Part shown: in pieces, positions 55,315-63,918 of the stretch
Layout of the letters: each line of letters begins with the position of its first letter
Position numbering within the stretch: the first letter of the stretch is position 1
NCBI RefSeq assembly: GCF_000820145.1
Contig: NZ_CDBW01000006.1
Location: 426,257-490,256, forward strand
Origin: Aeromonas sobria
GTDB lineage: Bacteria > Pseudomonadota > Gammaproteobacteria > Enterobacterales > Aeromonadaceae
Reading direction: 5' to 3'
Length of the DNA: 64,000 nucleotides
Translations under genes and position numbers: made by a program
Notes under the pieces: generated by a model
The model's database searches: none
What the model saw: only the letters and a program-made list of their open reading frames with translations
Told to the model about the DNA's origin: nothing

Positions 55315-55947
55315 ATGGAACAGATTATTTCACCGGCAGATGCCCTGCCGGGACGACGCGAAGCGATGGTGATTGGTCAGCAACATGGGGTGAACGGCAA
55401 CCCGACCCAGGGCCCCTGGCCGGAGGGGATGGCGGTGGCCTGGTTTGGCATGGGCTGTTTCTGGGGTGTGGAGCGCCTGTTCTGGCAGCAACCGGGGGTC
55501 TATTCCACCGCGGCCGGTTATCAGGGCGGCGTCACCCAGAATCCCAGCTACAAAGAGGTGTGCAGCGGGCTGACCGGCCATGCCGAGACGGTGCAGGTGG
55601 TGTTTGACCCCGCTGTTATCAGCTACGGCGATCTGCTGAGACTGTTTTGGGAGCAGCACGATCCGGCGCAGGGGATGCGGCAGGGGGGCGATGTGGGCAC
55701 TCAGTACCGCTCGGTGATCTTCTATGGCGACGAGAGCCAGCAGATCATTGCCCAGCAGAGCATGGCGGCCTATCAGCAGGCGATGGCGGCAAGCGGCGAC
55801 AGTCGTGCCATTACCACCCGCATTCTGCCGCTGGCGCCCTTCTATTACGCCGAGGATTACCATCAGCAATATCTGGCGAAGAACCCGGACGGATACTGCG
55901 GATTGGGTGGCATTGGCATCTGTTTGCCGCCAAGTCTGAACCGCTGA
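55315..55947 (+). CDS. msrA: Peptide methionine sulfoxide reductase A
   Basis: The protein has 210 residues and reduces the S-epimer of methionine sulfoxide in proteins. The catalytic motif [13 protein letters not shown] carries the nucleophilic Cys48. [10 protein letters not shown], the [13 protein letters not shown] segment and [14 protein letters not shown] (candidate recycling Cys near residue 198) match the long E. coli-type enzyme. The N-terminal 40 residues are the usual extension of this class. An AAGGACAGG box precedes the ATG. It is a single gene divergent from argA. Confidence 0.95.
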   Translation: MEQIISPADALPGRREAMVIGQQHGVNGNPTQGPWPEGMAVAWFGMGCFWGVERLFWQQPGVYSTAAGYQGGVTQNPSYKEVCSGLTGHAETVQVVFDPAVISYGDLLRLFWEQHDPAQGMRQGGDVGTQYRSVIFYGDESQQIIAQQSMAAYQQAMAASGDSRAITTRILPLAPFYYAEDYHQQYLAKNPDGYCGLGGIGICLPPSLNR

Positions 55948-56207
55948 ACCGCGCTGTAGGGATTTTCTTAAAAAAGTGAAAATAAATGCTGTCTGGCGGG
56001 AACTTATTGCTATTAGGCGGGACTAACTAGGTAGCGTCCATGGATCGGATGCAAAGTCCAGACACATTTCTTGCCTTGATAACCACCCAATGAATGAACG
56101 CATGGGGGGATTGAAAGTGATAGCAAGCAGGGCTGCCCACCAAGGCGGCCCTTTTCATATCTGCGTGTTTTAAAACCTTGCGTTGGACGGGAGAACCGGG
56201 CGGCAGA

Positions 56208-56543
56208 TCAGGCGATCGCGCTGTCGAAGAGGTTCTTGATAAGGTCAATAAACTCGATGAGGAAGGCTTTTTGTTCCGGGGTCGGGGCGCGCAGCCAGAC
56301 GGCAGAGAGCACCTCTTCCAGATCGGCGACCACGGCGTCGGCCTCCTGCATGATGGCAAAACGCACCTTGGGATCGATCTGCGGGTTTTGCTCGCAAATA
56401 GCCATCAGGTTGCTGGCAACACGGCCACTGACCAGATCTTCGATGGTCTCTTCACCGTTGCTCTGCTGTTGGGATTCAAACAATCCCAGACTCTCCACCA
56501 GATACTCGATCAGCGAGATATAGCCTTCACTTTCTACCACCAT
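56208..56543 (-). CDS. DUF3802 family protein
   Basis: The protein has 111 residues, mostly helical and acidic, with no membrane segment. The sequence (VVESEGYISLIEYLVESL ... EDLVSGRVASNLMAICEQNP ... EFIDLIKNLFDSAIA) matches DUF3802, a small family known to me from Vibrio and Aeromonas genomes. The function is unknown. It sits in the opposite direction to msrA and in the same direction as the next two genes, 57 bases from the GNAT stop. Confidence 0.82.
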   Translation of the reverse strand: MVVESEGYISLIEYLVESLGLFESQQQSNGEETIEDLVSGRVASNLMAICEQNPQIDPKVRFAIMQEADAVVADLEEVLSAVWLRAPTPEQKAFLIEFIDLIKNLFDSAIA

Positions 56544-56600
56544 GGTTGCTGCCTCAATACAGTAACAATACGAAAATTAAGCGTATTTTAGTGACTTGAC

Positions 56601-57077
56601 CTAGCTTGGCAAGCAGCAGTGCAGGCGATGGCGCGTAAAACTGACTCCGCCCCGCTCCACGCACTCCAGTCCGGTCAACACAAAGCCATGTCGTAAAAAT
56701 AGCTCATAACTGAAGGCGCTGGCCTCGGTGGTGATGCGCTGCAGACCCTGTGCCCGGGCGCCCGCCAGCGCCGTGGTGAGCAGCAGATTGCCCAACCCCT
56801 GCCGTTGATGGTCGGCGCCCACATAGAGCAAGCTGAGGTGGCCATCCGCACTCAGGGTGACAAAACCGAGGGGCACATTTCCAAGCTCCGCCACCCAGCC
56901 GTGATGCTCGCGCAGCTGGCTGACAAAGCCGGGATGGTGCGCGCCGAGTGCCCACTGCTCCACCTGTTCGGCGCTGTAGTGCTCGGGGCCGCTGCGCCGC
57001 ACCGCCTGCTCAAACAGGGTAACGAGGGCGGGAATATGTGGCTCGCTGAGCGGGACAATACGCAGTGCTGGGGTCAT
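56601..57077 (-). CDS. GNAT-family N-acetyltransferase
   Basis: The protein has 158 residues. The acetyl-CoA binding motif is DHQRQGLGNLLLTTALAGARAQG (landmark near residues 88-110; Q/RxxGxG/A form), preceded by LSLLYVGAD and followed by FLRHGFVLTG. The substrate is unknown. It is translated in a 4-base ATGA overlap with the upstream YjbR-family gene, so the two are made together. Confidence 0.88.
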   Translation of the reverse strand: MTPALRIVPLSEPHIPALVTLFEQAVRRSGPEHYSAEQVEQWALGAHHPGFVSQLREHHGWVAELGNVPLGFVTLSADGHLSLLYVGADHQRQGLGNLLLTTALAGARAQGLQRITTEASAFSYELFLRHGFVLTGLECVERGGVSFTRHRLHCCLPS

Positions 57078-57457
57078 GGGGCCTTGCCGTCAGTAGGTTG
57101 GAGGGGTTGCGGCGCCTGCGGCCGTTTGGCTTTGGGCAGACCCGCGATAACCCGTTCATAGGAGTGGTGCACCCAGCCTTGCCAGAGATCGTCCGGCAGT
57201 GCATCGGTTAAGGTCACCGTGTTCCAGTGCTGCTTGTTCATATGCCAGCCTGGTTTGACTTCGGGGTGGATCTCGCGCAGCAGCAGGGCTAGTTCGGGCT
57301 CGCATTTGAGGTTGATGGTGAGCGGTTCGGCCTGCCAATCCACCAGCGCGAACATCTTGCCCGCGATGCGGTAGACCAGGATCTCCGGGCCAAACGGGGT
57401 GTCTTCCTGCGTGCCAGGCAGGGTGAGCAGAAAGGCCCTCAAACTCGTCAACTCCAT
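57074..57457 (-). CDS. MmcQ/YjbR family protein
   Basis: The protein has 127 residues with the CyaY-like fold family pattern: LTLPGTQEDTPFGPEILVYRIAGKMFALV, INLKCEP, HPEVKPGWHMNKQHWNTV and DDLWQGWVHHSYERV. The family (DUF419) is sometimes called DNA-binding but has no proven role. The ATG at 57457 follows AAGGAG with seven bases between; a GTG two codons earlier is too close to that box. Confidence 0.85.
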   Translation of the reverse strand: MELTSLRAFLLTLPGTQEDTPFGPEILVYRIAGKMFALVDWQAEPLTINLKCEPELALLLREIHPEVKPGWHMNKQHWNTVTLTDALPDDLWQGWVHHSYERVIAGLPKAKRPQAPQPLQPTDGKAP

Positions 57458-57563
57458 CCTCACGCTCCTTGCCGGTTACCATGTAAACGTATTTTTTTGC
57501 TGAAATTATCTGCTAAGATGCGCGCCTACTATACCCCAATGCCGTCGATGAGGGAGTCGCAAG

Positions 57564-58355
57564 ATGCTGTATCACAAGACCTTTGAGCTTGGCCCCGAAC
57601 GGGATTGGGTCGTGTTTGTCCACGGCGCCGGTGGCAGCTCCTCCATCTGGTTCAAACAGCTGCGCGCCTATCGCGAACACTTCAACGTACTGCTGCTGGA
57701 CTTGCGTGGCCACGGCCAGTCCCACCAGCTGCAACAGGTGGTCAAGGGCCATTACAGCTTTCGGGAAGTGACCGAAGATATCGTTCGGTTGCTCGATCAT
57801 CTCAATATCCGCCGCGCCCACTTTGTCGGTATCTCCCTTGGCACCATCCTTATTCGCCATCTGGCCGAGCTCTGCCCGGAGCGGGTCAAGAGCATGGTAT
57901 TGGGGGGCGCCATACTGCGGCTCGATATCCGCTCGCGGGTGCTGGTACAGCTGGGCCGACTCGGCCAGCATATCCTGCCCTATATGTGGCTCTACCGGCT
58001 GTTCGCCTTCATCATCATGCCGCGCCAGCGCCATCAGGAGTCGCGCAACCTGTTTGTGCGCGAGGCCCGCAAGCTCTGCCAGAAAGAGTTCAAACGCTGG
58101 TTCCGCCTCGCCACCGAGGTCAACCCGCTGATGCGCTACTTCCGCGAACGCTCCCTGCCCATTCCCACCCTTTATGTGATGGGGGAAGAGGATCATATGT
58201 TTCTGGCGCCGGTACGCGAGCAGGTGGCCCGCGATGCCAGCTCCTCGCTGGCGGTGATCCAGCAGTGCGGCCATGTCTGTAATGTGGAGCAGCCGGAGCA
58301 GTTTAATCGCCGCACCCTGGCGTTTATTCAATCGCTGGGGGGCGGGAGGAAGTGA
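57564..58355 (+). CDS. Alpha/beta hydrolase
   Basis: The protein has 263 residues. The oxyanion-hole segment is FVHGAGGSSSIW, the nucleophile elbow is FVGISLGTILIRH, the acid residue probably lies in VMGEEDHMFL, and the catalytic His is in QQCGHVCNVEQPEQFN; the triad is complete. A basic, helical cap (about residues 120-190, rich in Arg/Phe) covers the active site. It is probably a cytoplasmic esterase or lipase of unknown substrate. It is the last gene before the AT-rich island. Confidence 0.87.
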   Translation: MLYHKTFELGPERDWVVFVHGAGGSSSIWFKQLRAYREHFNVLLLDLRGHGQSHQLQQVVKGHYSFREVTEDIVRLLDHLNIRRAHFVGISLGTILIRHLAELCPERVKSMVLGGAILRLDIRSRVLVQLGRLGQHILPYMWLYRLFAFIIMPRQRHQESRNLFVREARKLCQKEFKRWFRLATEVNPLMRYFRERSLPIPTLYVMGEEDHMFLAPVREQVARDASSSLAVIQQCGHVCNVEQPEQFNRRTLAFIQSLGGGRK

Positions 58356-58475
58356 ATTTTCGCCAATATATCTGTACATACAATTCATGTTTTTAAGCTG
58401 AAGTCTAAAGACCATGAAATATTTATATGTCGAGTATGGTTCATCAATATGGTAATGAATTTTTAAATTATATTC

Positions 58476-58507
58476 GACGATACTATATCTCCATATAGTA
58501 TCGTCGT
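58476..58507. terminator. Long perfect palindrome, probable terminator at the left end of the AT-rich island
   Basis: CGACGATACTATAT and ATATAGTATCGTCG form a 14-bp stem around CTCC. It lies 87 bases past the stop of the nuclease-ATPase gene in its direction of transcription, with AT-rich sequence next to it but no strong T-run. Another role, such as a recombination or protein-binding site, cannot be excluded. Confidence 0.5.
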
Positions 58508-58593
58508 AAAACGGTGGTTAAAAATGGTTAACCATATGAAAAAATGAAACGTTGCAATTTATATGTTGTGTTCACGTATTTAATGTATGTCGG

Positions 58594-61047
58594 TTAAATT
58601 TTCTGACGGTTCGCGCTCTTGATAACAGCTTCTTTTTCTGATGCGAATTTTTCTAAAATTGCCGGTATGAACGCTGTCTGCTCATCCCCAAAAAGACGTA
58701 TCTCCTCCTCCTCTTCTTTCAAAAGATATTTAATAAAAACCTCGGCTTTTTTCAATCTAGTATTTACTCTCTCTATTCGTTTTCTATCTTTGAACAACTT
58801 AAAATCATCAATAGACAGTGAAACTATATCGTTAGCTATAGTTTCATCAAATATCCCACAATCTGAGGAAACAAGCTCTATATAGGTAAAGAATGATGAA
58901 AGATTATTGTAGATATAGAGTCCATAGTTCGTGATTTTTATACTATCCACTTCATTAGAGTAGCTATCTAGTCGATTATTGGATTCGACAAGGTCCCACT
59001 TCAGAAAAATATCAATGTTTTTTTCAAAATCATCGACCATATTATATCTTTCTGAAAAATGCTCTTTTAATTCACCGATTGAGAGATAGAATGGATTCGA
59101 TGGGTCAATGCCATCAGAAAGTTTCTTCAGAATTCTTAATCCAGTAAAATGTGAACCATTTTGTTTATTTCTAATTTGAAAAATATTAGGGATGCTACTT
59201 TGAGATTCATCATAGAAAAATCTATATGGAATCATTACGGGTTTTAATACTTGGTGTATCTGTAGAGTCCATAGTTTAGTTGTTGATACCATTTCACCAA
59301 CATTAGTGTAACCAGACTTTAAAAAATCTCGAAATAGCTCAAGTGCAAGTCTAATGTTCCCATGCGCACAAGCATTTAAAAAATCTGTTAATGGTGAGTT
59401 AGTTATATTTGAAAATTCATTTTTTAATATATGGAAAAGCCGCTTAATATCTTTTGCTTTTTGCGAAGTTGCATCAACCCCAAATTCTGCCTCACAAAAT
59501 TCATCGCTGTTAATTCTAGCAAGTATATAGTTTATTCTTTTTTCAAATACAGCTTGTGTTATTGGAGAGCTAATATGAAATCCTGAATTTTGATATGCAT
59601 CAAGAGTTCCATGGATTCGTGATGCATGAAAACGTTCCTCTCTCATTGATATTACAACTAAACACTCTAAAGTGTCGGCAATTTCATGTGCTGTAGTGAA
59701 ACAGAAGTCTTGTAAATCATGAGGGTATTGATCTGTGTTATCTACTGCAATTATGCAACCTTTATGTTTTTTTCTCCAATACTCAACAAGGCGCGATGCA
59801 ACATACTTGCGGTCATTTTTCCATTCTCTGACCATATCGTTGAGTTTAATATTGTAGTTTTCAGTTTCTTCATTGATTCCATAAAGTAACTGACGCTTAG
59901 CCATATCATATCTATCATCAAATAGACTCAAGAGTGTTGATCTATCTCCCTTAAGTAGCTCATCGACATCAAGATGGTTAATTATTTGCTCCCATATTGA
60001 ATCATGAATTTTAGATTTACTTTCTGGTACTTTAAGCAAGTCTGCTATTGCAACTCTAGAGTGCTTAGATAGATATTGTGGCGGGTTGTGATAGAGTAAT
60101 TTTCTTAAGAAAGTTGACTTTCCTGCCCCTTTTCCTCCAAATAAAATTATAACATCTCCCGTTTTTTTATTTTGCAAGCTCTTTGCTATTCGATTTCCAA
60201 AAGCCCCTCCCTTTTCGGTGTCTACTGAATCCTGGATGCCTCTCTCTTCAAAATATGGAGACAGTGTGTCTTTTATAATTCCTCTAAAGTTGTTGAATGC
60301 ATTTTCATAGTCTCTATGAGTTACATAGCAAGACTCCATAAATTCTCGTGCAGAGACATCAATTGCACCAAAATATTTCTTTGCAAAAGGTCTCAGTTCT
60401 TTTGCATATTCGTTTGAGCTAACCTCACTATCATACGAGGATATTTTGTCCTTCGGATAGAATAATTCTCTATTTTGTCGGCCGATAGAGCCTGTTTGGT
60501 GTTTTAGTGCTCCAGATTTTATTGATTCATATCCAAGTATATTTATTGCGTCAATAAATTCTTTAGAAAAATACGAGTTATCCTTAATCACTAAGGCCTT
60601 TAAATTCCTCCAGTTTTTTCCTTTCTCAAATGTCTTAAAAAATATCCATTCATGGCCATTAGTTATTCCTGCAAATTCACAACCTTCCTCCATGCAATAT
60701 GTACGTACTTGTTCCATAGCCTCTTTTATATTATTGTCAGTCAGCAATGTTTTAACTAAAATGTGCCTTGATAGTTTATGACCGTTAAAATTGTTTGGGA
60801 GGTTAAAGTATACTCCTTCTTTCTTAGCTTCTAAGAATATTAAGTCATCACCATTGGATCGTTTCAGCCTGTAATCAGCATAACCCGGAGAAATGTAGCT
60901 TTCATGAAAAGTATGTGTTTTTGGCCAACATAACACACCATGGATGATTTCATCTATTATCTTATGCCGAGTATCAGCCTCATTATAGGCTCTGGCTTCA
61001 TATTTCTTGGATATTTCAATCGCTAATTCATGAGATGTTTTATTCAT
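58594..61047 (-). CDS. HsdR-N-like nuclease fused to a P-loop ATPase (candidate anti-phage defence protein)
   Basis: The protein has 817 residues. Residues 1-165 look like the HsdR_N nuclease domain of type I restriction enzymes: TRHKIID near 26, Asp58 in GYADYRL, E73-A-K75 in FLEAKKEG, then EQVRTYC near 112-118 and ITNGHEWIFF near 128-137. Together these give a PD-(D/E)XK active site. After a linker, a P-loop ATPase has Walker A GGKGAGKST (304-312) and Walker B CIIAVDNTD (431-439), with VVISMREERF resembling a STAND/Orc-type sensor arginine. The C-terminal 300 residues are helical with no recognised family. Base composition is far more AT-rich than its neighbours, indicating recent transfer. 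No methylase or specificity gene is adjacent. Confidence 0.85.
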   Translation of the reverse strand: MNKTSHELAIEISKKYEARAYNEADTRHKIIDEIIHGVLCWPKTHTFHESYISPGYADYRLKRSNGDDLIFLEAKKEGVYFNLPNNFNGHKLSRHILVKTLLTDNNIKEAMEQVRTYCMEEGCEFAGITNGHEWIFFKTFEKGKNWRNLKALVIKDNSYFSKEFIDAINILGYESIKSGALKHQTGSIGRQNRELFYPKDKISSYDSEVSSNEYAKELRPFAKKYFGAIDVSAREFMESCYVTHRDYENAFNNFRGIIKDTLSPYFEERGIQDSVDTEKGGAFGNRIAKSLQNKKTGDVIILFGGKGAGKSTFLRKLLYHNPPQYLSKHSRVAIADLLKVPESKSKIHDSIWEQIINHLDVDELLKGDRSTLLSLFDDRYDMAKRQLLYGINEETENYNIKLNDMVREWKNDRKYVASRLVEYWRKKHKGCIIAVDNTDQYPHDLQDFCFTTAHEIADTLECLVVISMREERFHASRIHGTLDAYQNSGFHISSPITQAVFEKRINYILARINSDEFCEAEFGVDATSQKAKDIKRLFHILKNEFSNITNSPLTDFLNACAHGNIRLALELFRDFLKSGYTNVGEMVSTTKLWTLQIHQVLKPVMIPYRFFYDESQSSIPNIFQIRNKQNGSHFTGLRILKKLSDGIDPSNPFYLSIGELKEHFSERYNMVDDFEKNIDIFLKWDLVESNNRLDSYSNEVDSIKITNYGLYIYNNLSSFFTYIELVSSDCGIFDETIANDIVSLSIDDFKLFKDRKRIERVNTRLKKAEVFIKYLLKEEEEEIRLFGDEQTAFIPAILEKFASEKEAVIKSANRQKI

Positions 61048-61629
61048 TTTATATGTAAACCGTAGGCAATTAAATATTGATGTTTATTTAAAATCATATA
61101 ACTTTAAATTTCTTACATATATCTTTTTAAGATGTATTTTCATTTGGGTGGATTGTTAATAAATGTTTTCCATTAAATTATTTTAACAATATGTCATATA
61201 ATGATTTTCTGTCATAAATATAAGTATTATCTAATATATTATTTGTTGAACGATATAGCTACCGCACGGGGTTTCAGCTCCCTGAGTGCTCTTTTTAACC
61301 AAATTGAAGATGGATAAACCATAACCACTCCTTGGCTGCCTTTGGGGCTCTAAGGGTCGGATGAGTAGCCTATCAAACGCTGACCTCTCTTGTTGAGTAA
61401 AAACACAGCCGTTACGTGGGATTTGAATGAAATCTTGATGGCGGTCAGATTTTGACGTGGAAAGGTCGAGAGAAATGGGAGGAGGGAAGATGGCTTCTCT
61501 TCTTGTTGCTGCTCCGCTCGGCCAAGCACGTCATGTGTTATCTCTTGCTCATCAATGCCTTGTAACCGCTGGTTACAGATCTTGCGTCGATCGGCGGACC
61601 CTTACTCCAGTAAATTCAGCAGCGATTGA
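61048..61629. other. Right flank of the AT-rich island
   Basis: 61048-61245 is very AT-rich and should hold the promoter of the nuclease-ATPase gene. From about 61250 composition returns to the chromosomal norm. A possible decayed histidine-kinase tail lies at 61231-61420. A hairpin-like GCACGGGG...CCCTGAGTGC followed by TCTTTTT is seen near 61263-61296. Nothing else is recognised up to the lipoprotein gene. Confidence 0.5.
61231..61420 (-). pseudogene. Possible remnant of a sensor histidine kinase C-terminus
   Basis: A stop-free minus-strand frame (stop TAG at 61231-61233) reads FTQQERSAFDRLLIRP, then RSGYGLSIFNLVKK. This resembles the F-box and G2-box of histidine kinase ATPase domains (FxRFYRP...GSGLGLSIVxxI). 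The flanking residues do not look like a kinase and no start codon is evident. It may be a fragment left at the edge of the AT-rich insertion. The match is short and judged by eye. Confidence 0.35.
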
Positions 61630-62574
61630 ATGCACCACAAAGCCGTGCTGGCCATCGCCTGCACCGCCGCCCTGTCCGCCTGCGACAGCGAGAAGGCGGC
61701 CAACAGCATCGCCAAACGCGCACCGTTGCCCTTGTCCGATGCCGGCGTCTATGAGGCGAACCTGCTCAGCCGCGATGGCGATCAGGGGCCGCTCAAGATG
61801 ATCAAGGGGCTGGAAGGATTGGCGCTGGTCTATCCCAAGGGGGATGACCAGCAGCACTGGGGCATCTGGGTCGAGAACGATGGCAAGTCGATTACCTCTT
61901 CGCAATGGATCGGGCAGGTTGCCCAGAAAGAGAACAAGGATGGCATCTATCCGGTGCTGCTGGAGCGCACCTCGGTGCGGGGCAAGCGGCTCGATGCCCA
62001 GAGCAACGACCACAACCTCATCAGCTTTCAAGACAAAGCGGTAACCGATCTGGATGGCAAGGAGGTCAAGCGCTGGACCTTTGACTTCAGCCGTACTGGC
62101 ACCCAGTTCCGGGATCCGGATCAGAGCACCGCCCTCTATCGCGACTGGATCGGCCACCTTGCCGTGAACAAGCTTGCCACCCGGACGATCACCAGCGACA
62201 GCTGGCGGGTGGCAGAGGACGCCGGCTTTGGTGATGCCATGGTGGGGCTGACCCGCAGCACCAACAACGGCGGCTCCCTGACTCTGGGGATCGAATTTCC
62301 CAAGGCGGGCTGTACCCTGACCGGCAAGGGCAGTGCGGAGTCTGGCAAGGGGCTCAGCAAGCTCATCCTGAGCGGGTTTGGCAAGTGCAGCTTCAAGGCA
62401 TCAAGCGATCTCAGCCCGCTTGAGAACAAGTGGATGCTGGGCCTGGCCAAGGCCAAAGAGGGGGCAACGGCCTACGTCGCCGCGTTCGAGATGCCGGATA
62501 CACGCAAGACGACCCTGGTGGTGGGCTTCCCCGAACAACATGGCCTGATGATGGTGGGCGACAAGCAGCCCTGA
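61630..62574 (+). CDS. Lipoprotein of unknown function
   Basis: The protein has 314 residues. It starts MHHKAVLAIACTAALSACDSE, a lipoprotein signal with lipobox LSAC (Cys18); the +2 Asp suggests inner-membrane retention by the Lol rule if that applies here. The mature part is a soluble domain with no family I recognise, containing two cysteines in the C-terminal half (GCTLTG, GKCSF). The ribosome-binding site is weak (GCAGCGATTGA). A GC-rich terminator follows 37 bases after the stop. Confidence 0.75.
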   Translation: MHHKAVLAIACTAALSACDSEKAANSIAKRAPLPLSDAGVYEANLLSRDGDQGPLKMIKGLEGLALVYPKGDDQQHWGIWVENDGKSITSSQWIGQVAQKENKDGIYPVLLERTSVRGKRLDAQSNDHNLISFQDKAVTDLDGKEVKRWTFDFSRTGTQFRDPDQSTALYRDWIGHLAVNKLATRTITSDSWRVAEDAGFGDAMVGLTRSTNNGGSLTLGIEFPKAGCTLTGKGSAESGKGLSKLILSGFGKCSFKASSDLSPLENKWMLGLAKAKEGATAYVAAFEMPDTRKTTLVVGFPEQHGLMMVGDKQP

Positions 62575-62609
62575 TCCCGTCTTGATATCCCGCCCCAGCA
62601 CTGTGTTGT

Positions 62610-62636
62610 TACCCCGGCCTGGCCGGGGTTTTTGAT
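62610..62636. terminator. Terminator between the lipoprotein and AttH-like genes
   Basis: ACCCCGGCC-T-GGCCGGGGT is followed by TTTTG. It lies between convergent genes. Confidence 0.85.
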
Positions 62637-62676
62637 GGCGAGTGGGCTGCCATTAGAGGGGAGAATTGGGCAAGGC

Positions 62677-63918
62677 TCAGTAGCCCGTCATCTCCAGATA
62701 GCCGACGCCCTTGGCATCTCCCGAGACCGAGACCGCACCCTCCCAGTAGTCAAAGCGGCCGGTCATGGCCTGATTGGGCTGACGGGCTTTGATGGTGAGG
62801 GTCATTCCGGCGGCGTTTAGCTGCCACTCGACGGGGTACGCTTGCCCCTTGGGGCCGCGCCAGGTGTTGCCCGGAGTGAGGCGAATGGCGTCGGGGGCGA
62901 GCACCCGGCTGCTGCCATCTTGTTCAATCAAAATGCCGTAACGGTTTTCGGGCTGGTTTTCGGGATTAGCGCGGCCCGCCTTGGTGCGCAGGCGAAACAG
63001 CATCAGCTCGCGGCCATCGGCCAGTTGCAGCGAAAACCAGTCCCAACCCGATTGCCACTCGGCCAATACCGAGCTGCTCCACTCGTGATCAAACCAGCCT
63101 TGTCCGGTGACGGTGCGGGTTTCGCCATCGCGAGTCAGGGTGCCGCGAAGAGTGAGGCGCGGGTAGGAGTAGTAAAAGGAGGCGTTGCCCGGGCTCTTCT
63201 CGCTGTAACCCGCCTTGCCTTGCAGCACCAGCGGCTTGGCGGCAGTGACGGTGAGGTTCAGCTCGCCAATCTTGCTCTGTACCTTGAGGGTGGCGGGGAA
63301 CAGCGCCGCCCCTTGGGAGGCAAGCCGCCACTCCCTGAGCCAATATTGGCCGCCGCTGGCCCCCGCCAGTCCCGGTCCCTGCCGACTGGCCCGTTCATCT
63401 TGCTGGTGGCTGCCACGGTCGAGATCCGTGATGGCAAACTGGGCCAGCCAGAGCTGGGGGGTGAGCCAGGGGTTGCTGGTGCGGAGTTCTTGCTCGATAC
63501 CCTGGCGAAACAGGGTCCACTGCATGCCATATTCGCGCCCCTGTTCATCCTTGAGGTTGCCGGTGAGATACCACCACTCGGAGCGGTAATCGGGGTGTGC
63601 GGCGTGATCCTCCGGCAATTTGATGGTTTGCCCCGGCAGCACTTTTTTGAAGCTGTCGTTGCCGCCGCCGAGCAGGGCGCCCAGATCGCTGGCCTGCGCG
63701 CTGCCAATCATTGCAATCAGCGGGAGCAAGAGGGTGGCGAGCCACAGGGGCCGTAAGGAGGACAAGATCCCCCTCACCCTGGCCCTCTCCCGAAGGGAGA
63801 GGGGATGGTTCAATGCCGCACAGTGCTCTTCTTTGCGCTGAAGAAGGGGCGGAGAGAGGGACGTGGTTAATAGGAGCTTCAAGCTATGGCTGAGCCAGTG
63901 CGCTAACCGATATGTCAT
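62677..63918 (-). CDS. AttH/CrtC-like lipocalin-fold protein with a repeat-derived insertion
   Basis: The protein has 413 residues as read. From about residue 75 it matches the AttH/carotenoid-hydratase-like lipocalin family found next to AttFG-type ABC transporters: HPDYRSEWWYLTGNL, YGMQWTLFRQG, VTGQGWFDHEWSSSVL and GWDWFSLQLADGRELMLFRLR. A secretory signal ends at SAQA, near residue 76. The N-terminus is odd: MTYRLAHWLSHSLKLLL is separated from the hydrophobic core LWLATLLLPLIAMIGSAQA by about 35 residues encoded by an inverted repeat, including PLSLRERARVRG. The start overlaps the upstream permease stop (ATGA). If translation starts later, a TTG near 63768 is the candidate. Confidence 0.8.
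   Translation of the reverse strand: MTYRLAHWLSHSLKLLLTTSLSPPLLQRKEEHCAALNHPLSLRERARVRGILSSLRPLWLATLLLPLIAMIGSAQASDLGALLGGGNDSFKKVLPGQTIKLPEDHAAHPDYRSEWWYLTGNLKDEQGREYGMQWTLFRQGIEQELRTSNPWLTPQLWLAQFAITDLDRGSHQQDERASRQGPGLAGASGGQYWLREWRLASQGAALFPATLKVQSKIGELNLTVTAAKPLVLQGKAGYSEKSPGNASFYYSYPRLTLRGTLTRDGETRTVTGQGWFDHEWSSSVLAEWQSGWDWFSLQLADGRELMLFRLRTKAGRANPENQPENRYGILIEQDGSSRVLAPDAIRLTPGNTWRGPKGQAYPVEWQLNAAGMTLTIKARQPNQAMTGRFDYWEGAVSVSGDAKGVGYLEMTGY
63765..63872. repeat. REP-like inverted repeat inside the 5' part of the AttH-like gene
   Basis: CCCTCTCCC-GAA-GGGAGAGGG at about 63783-63802 is preceded by CCCTCACCCTGG, a pattern common in intergenic palindromic repeats of proteobacteria. A partner block, GGGGCGGAGAGAGGGACG, lies near 63846-63863 in inverted orientation, with CTTCTTTGCGCTGAAGAAG between. 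The whole unit is read through in frame by the gene. Confidence 0.75.
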
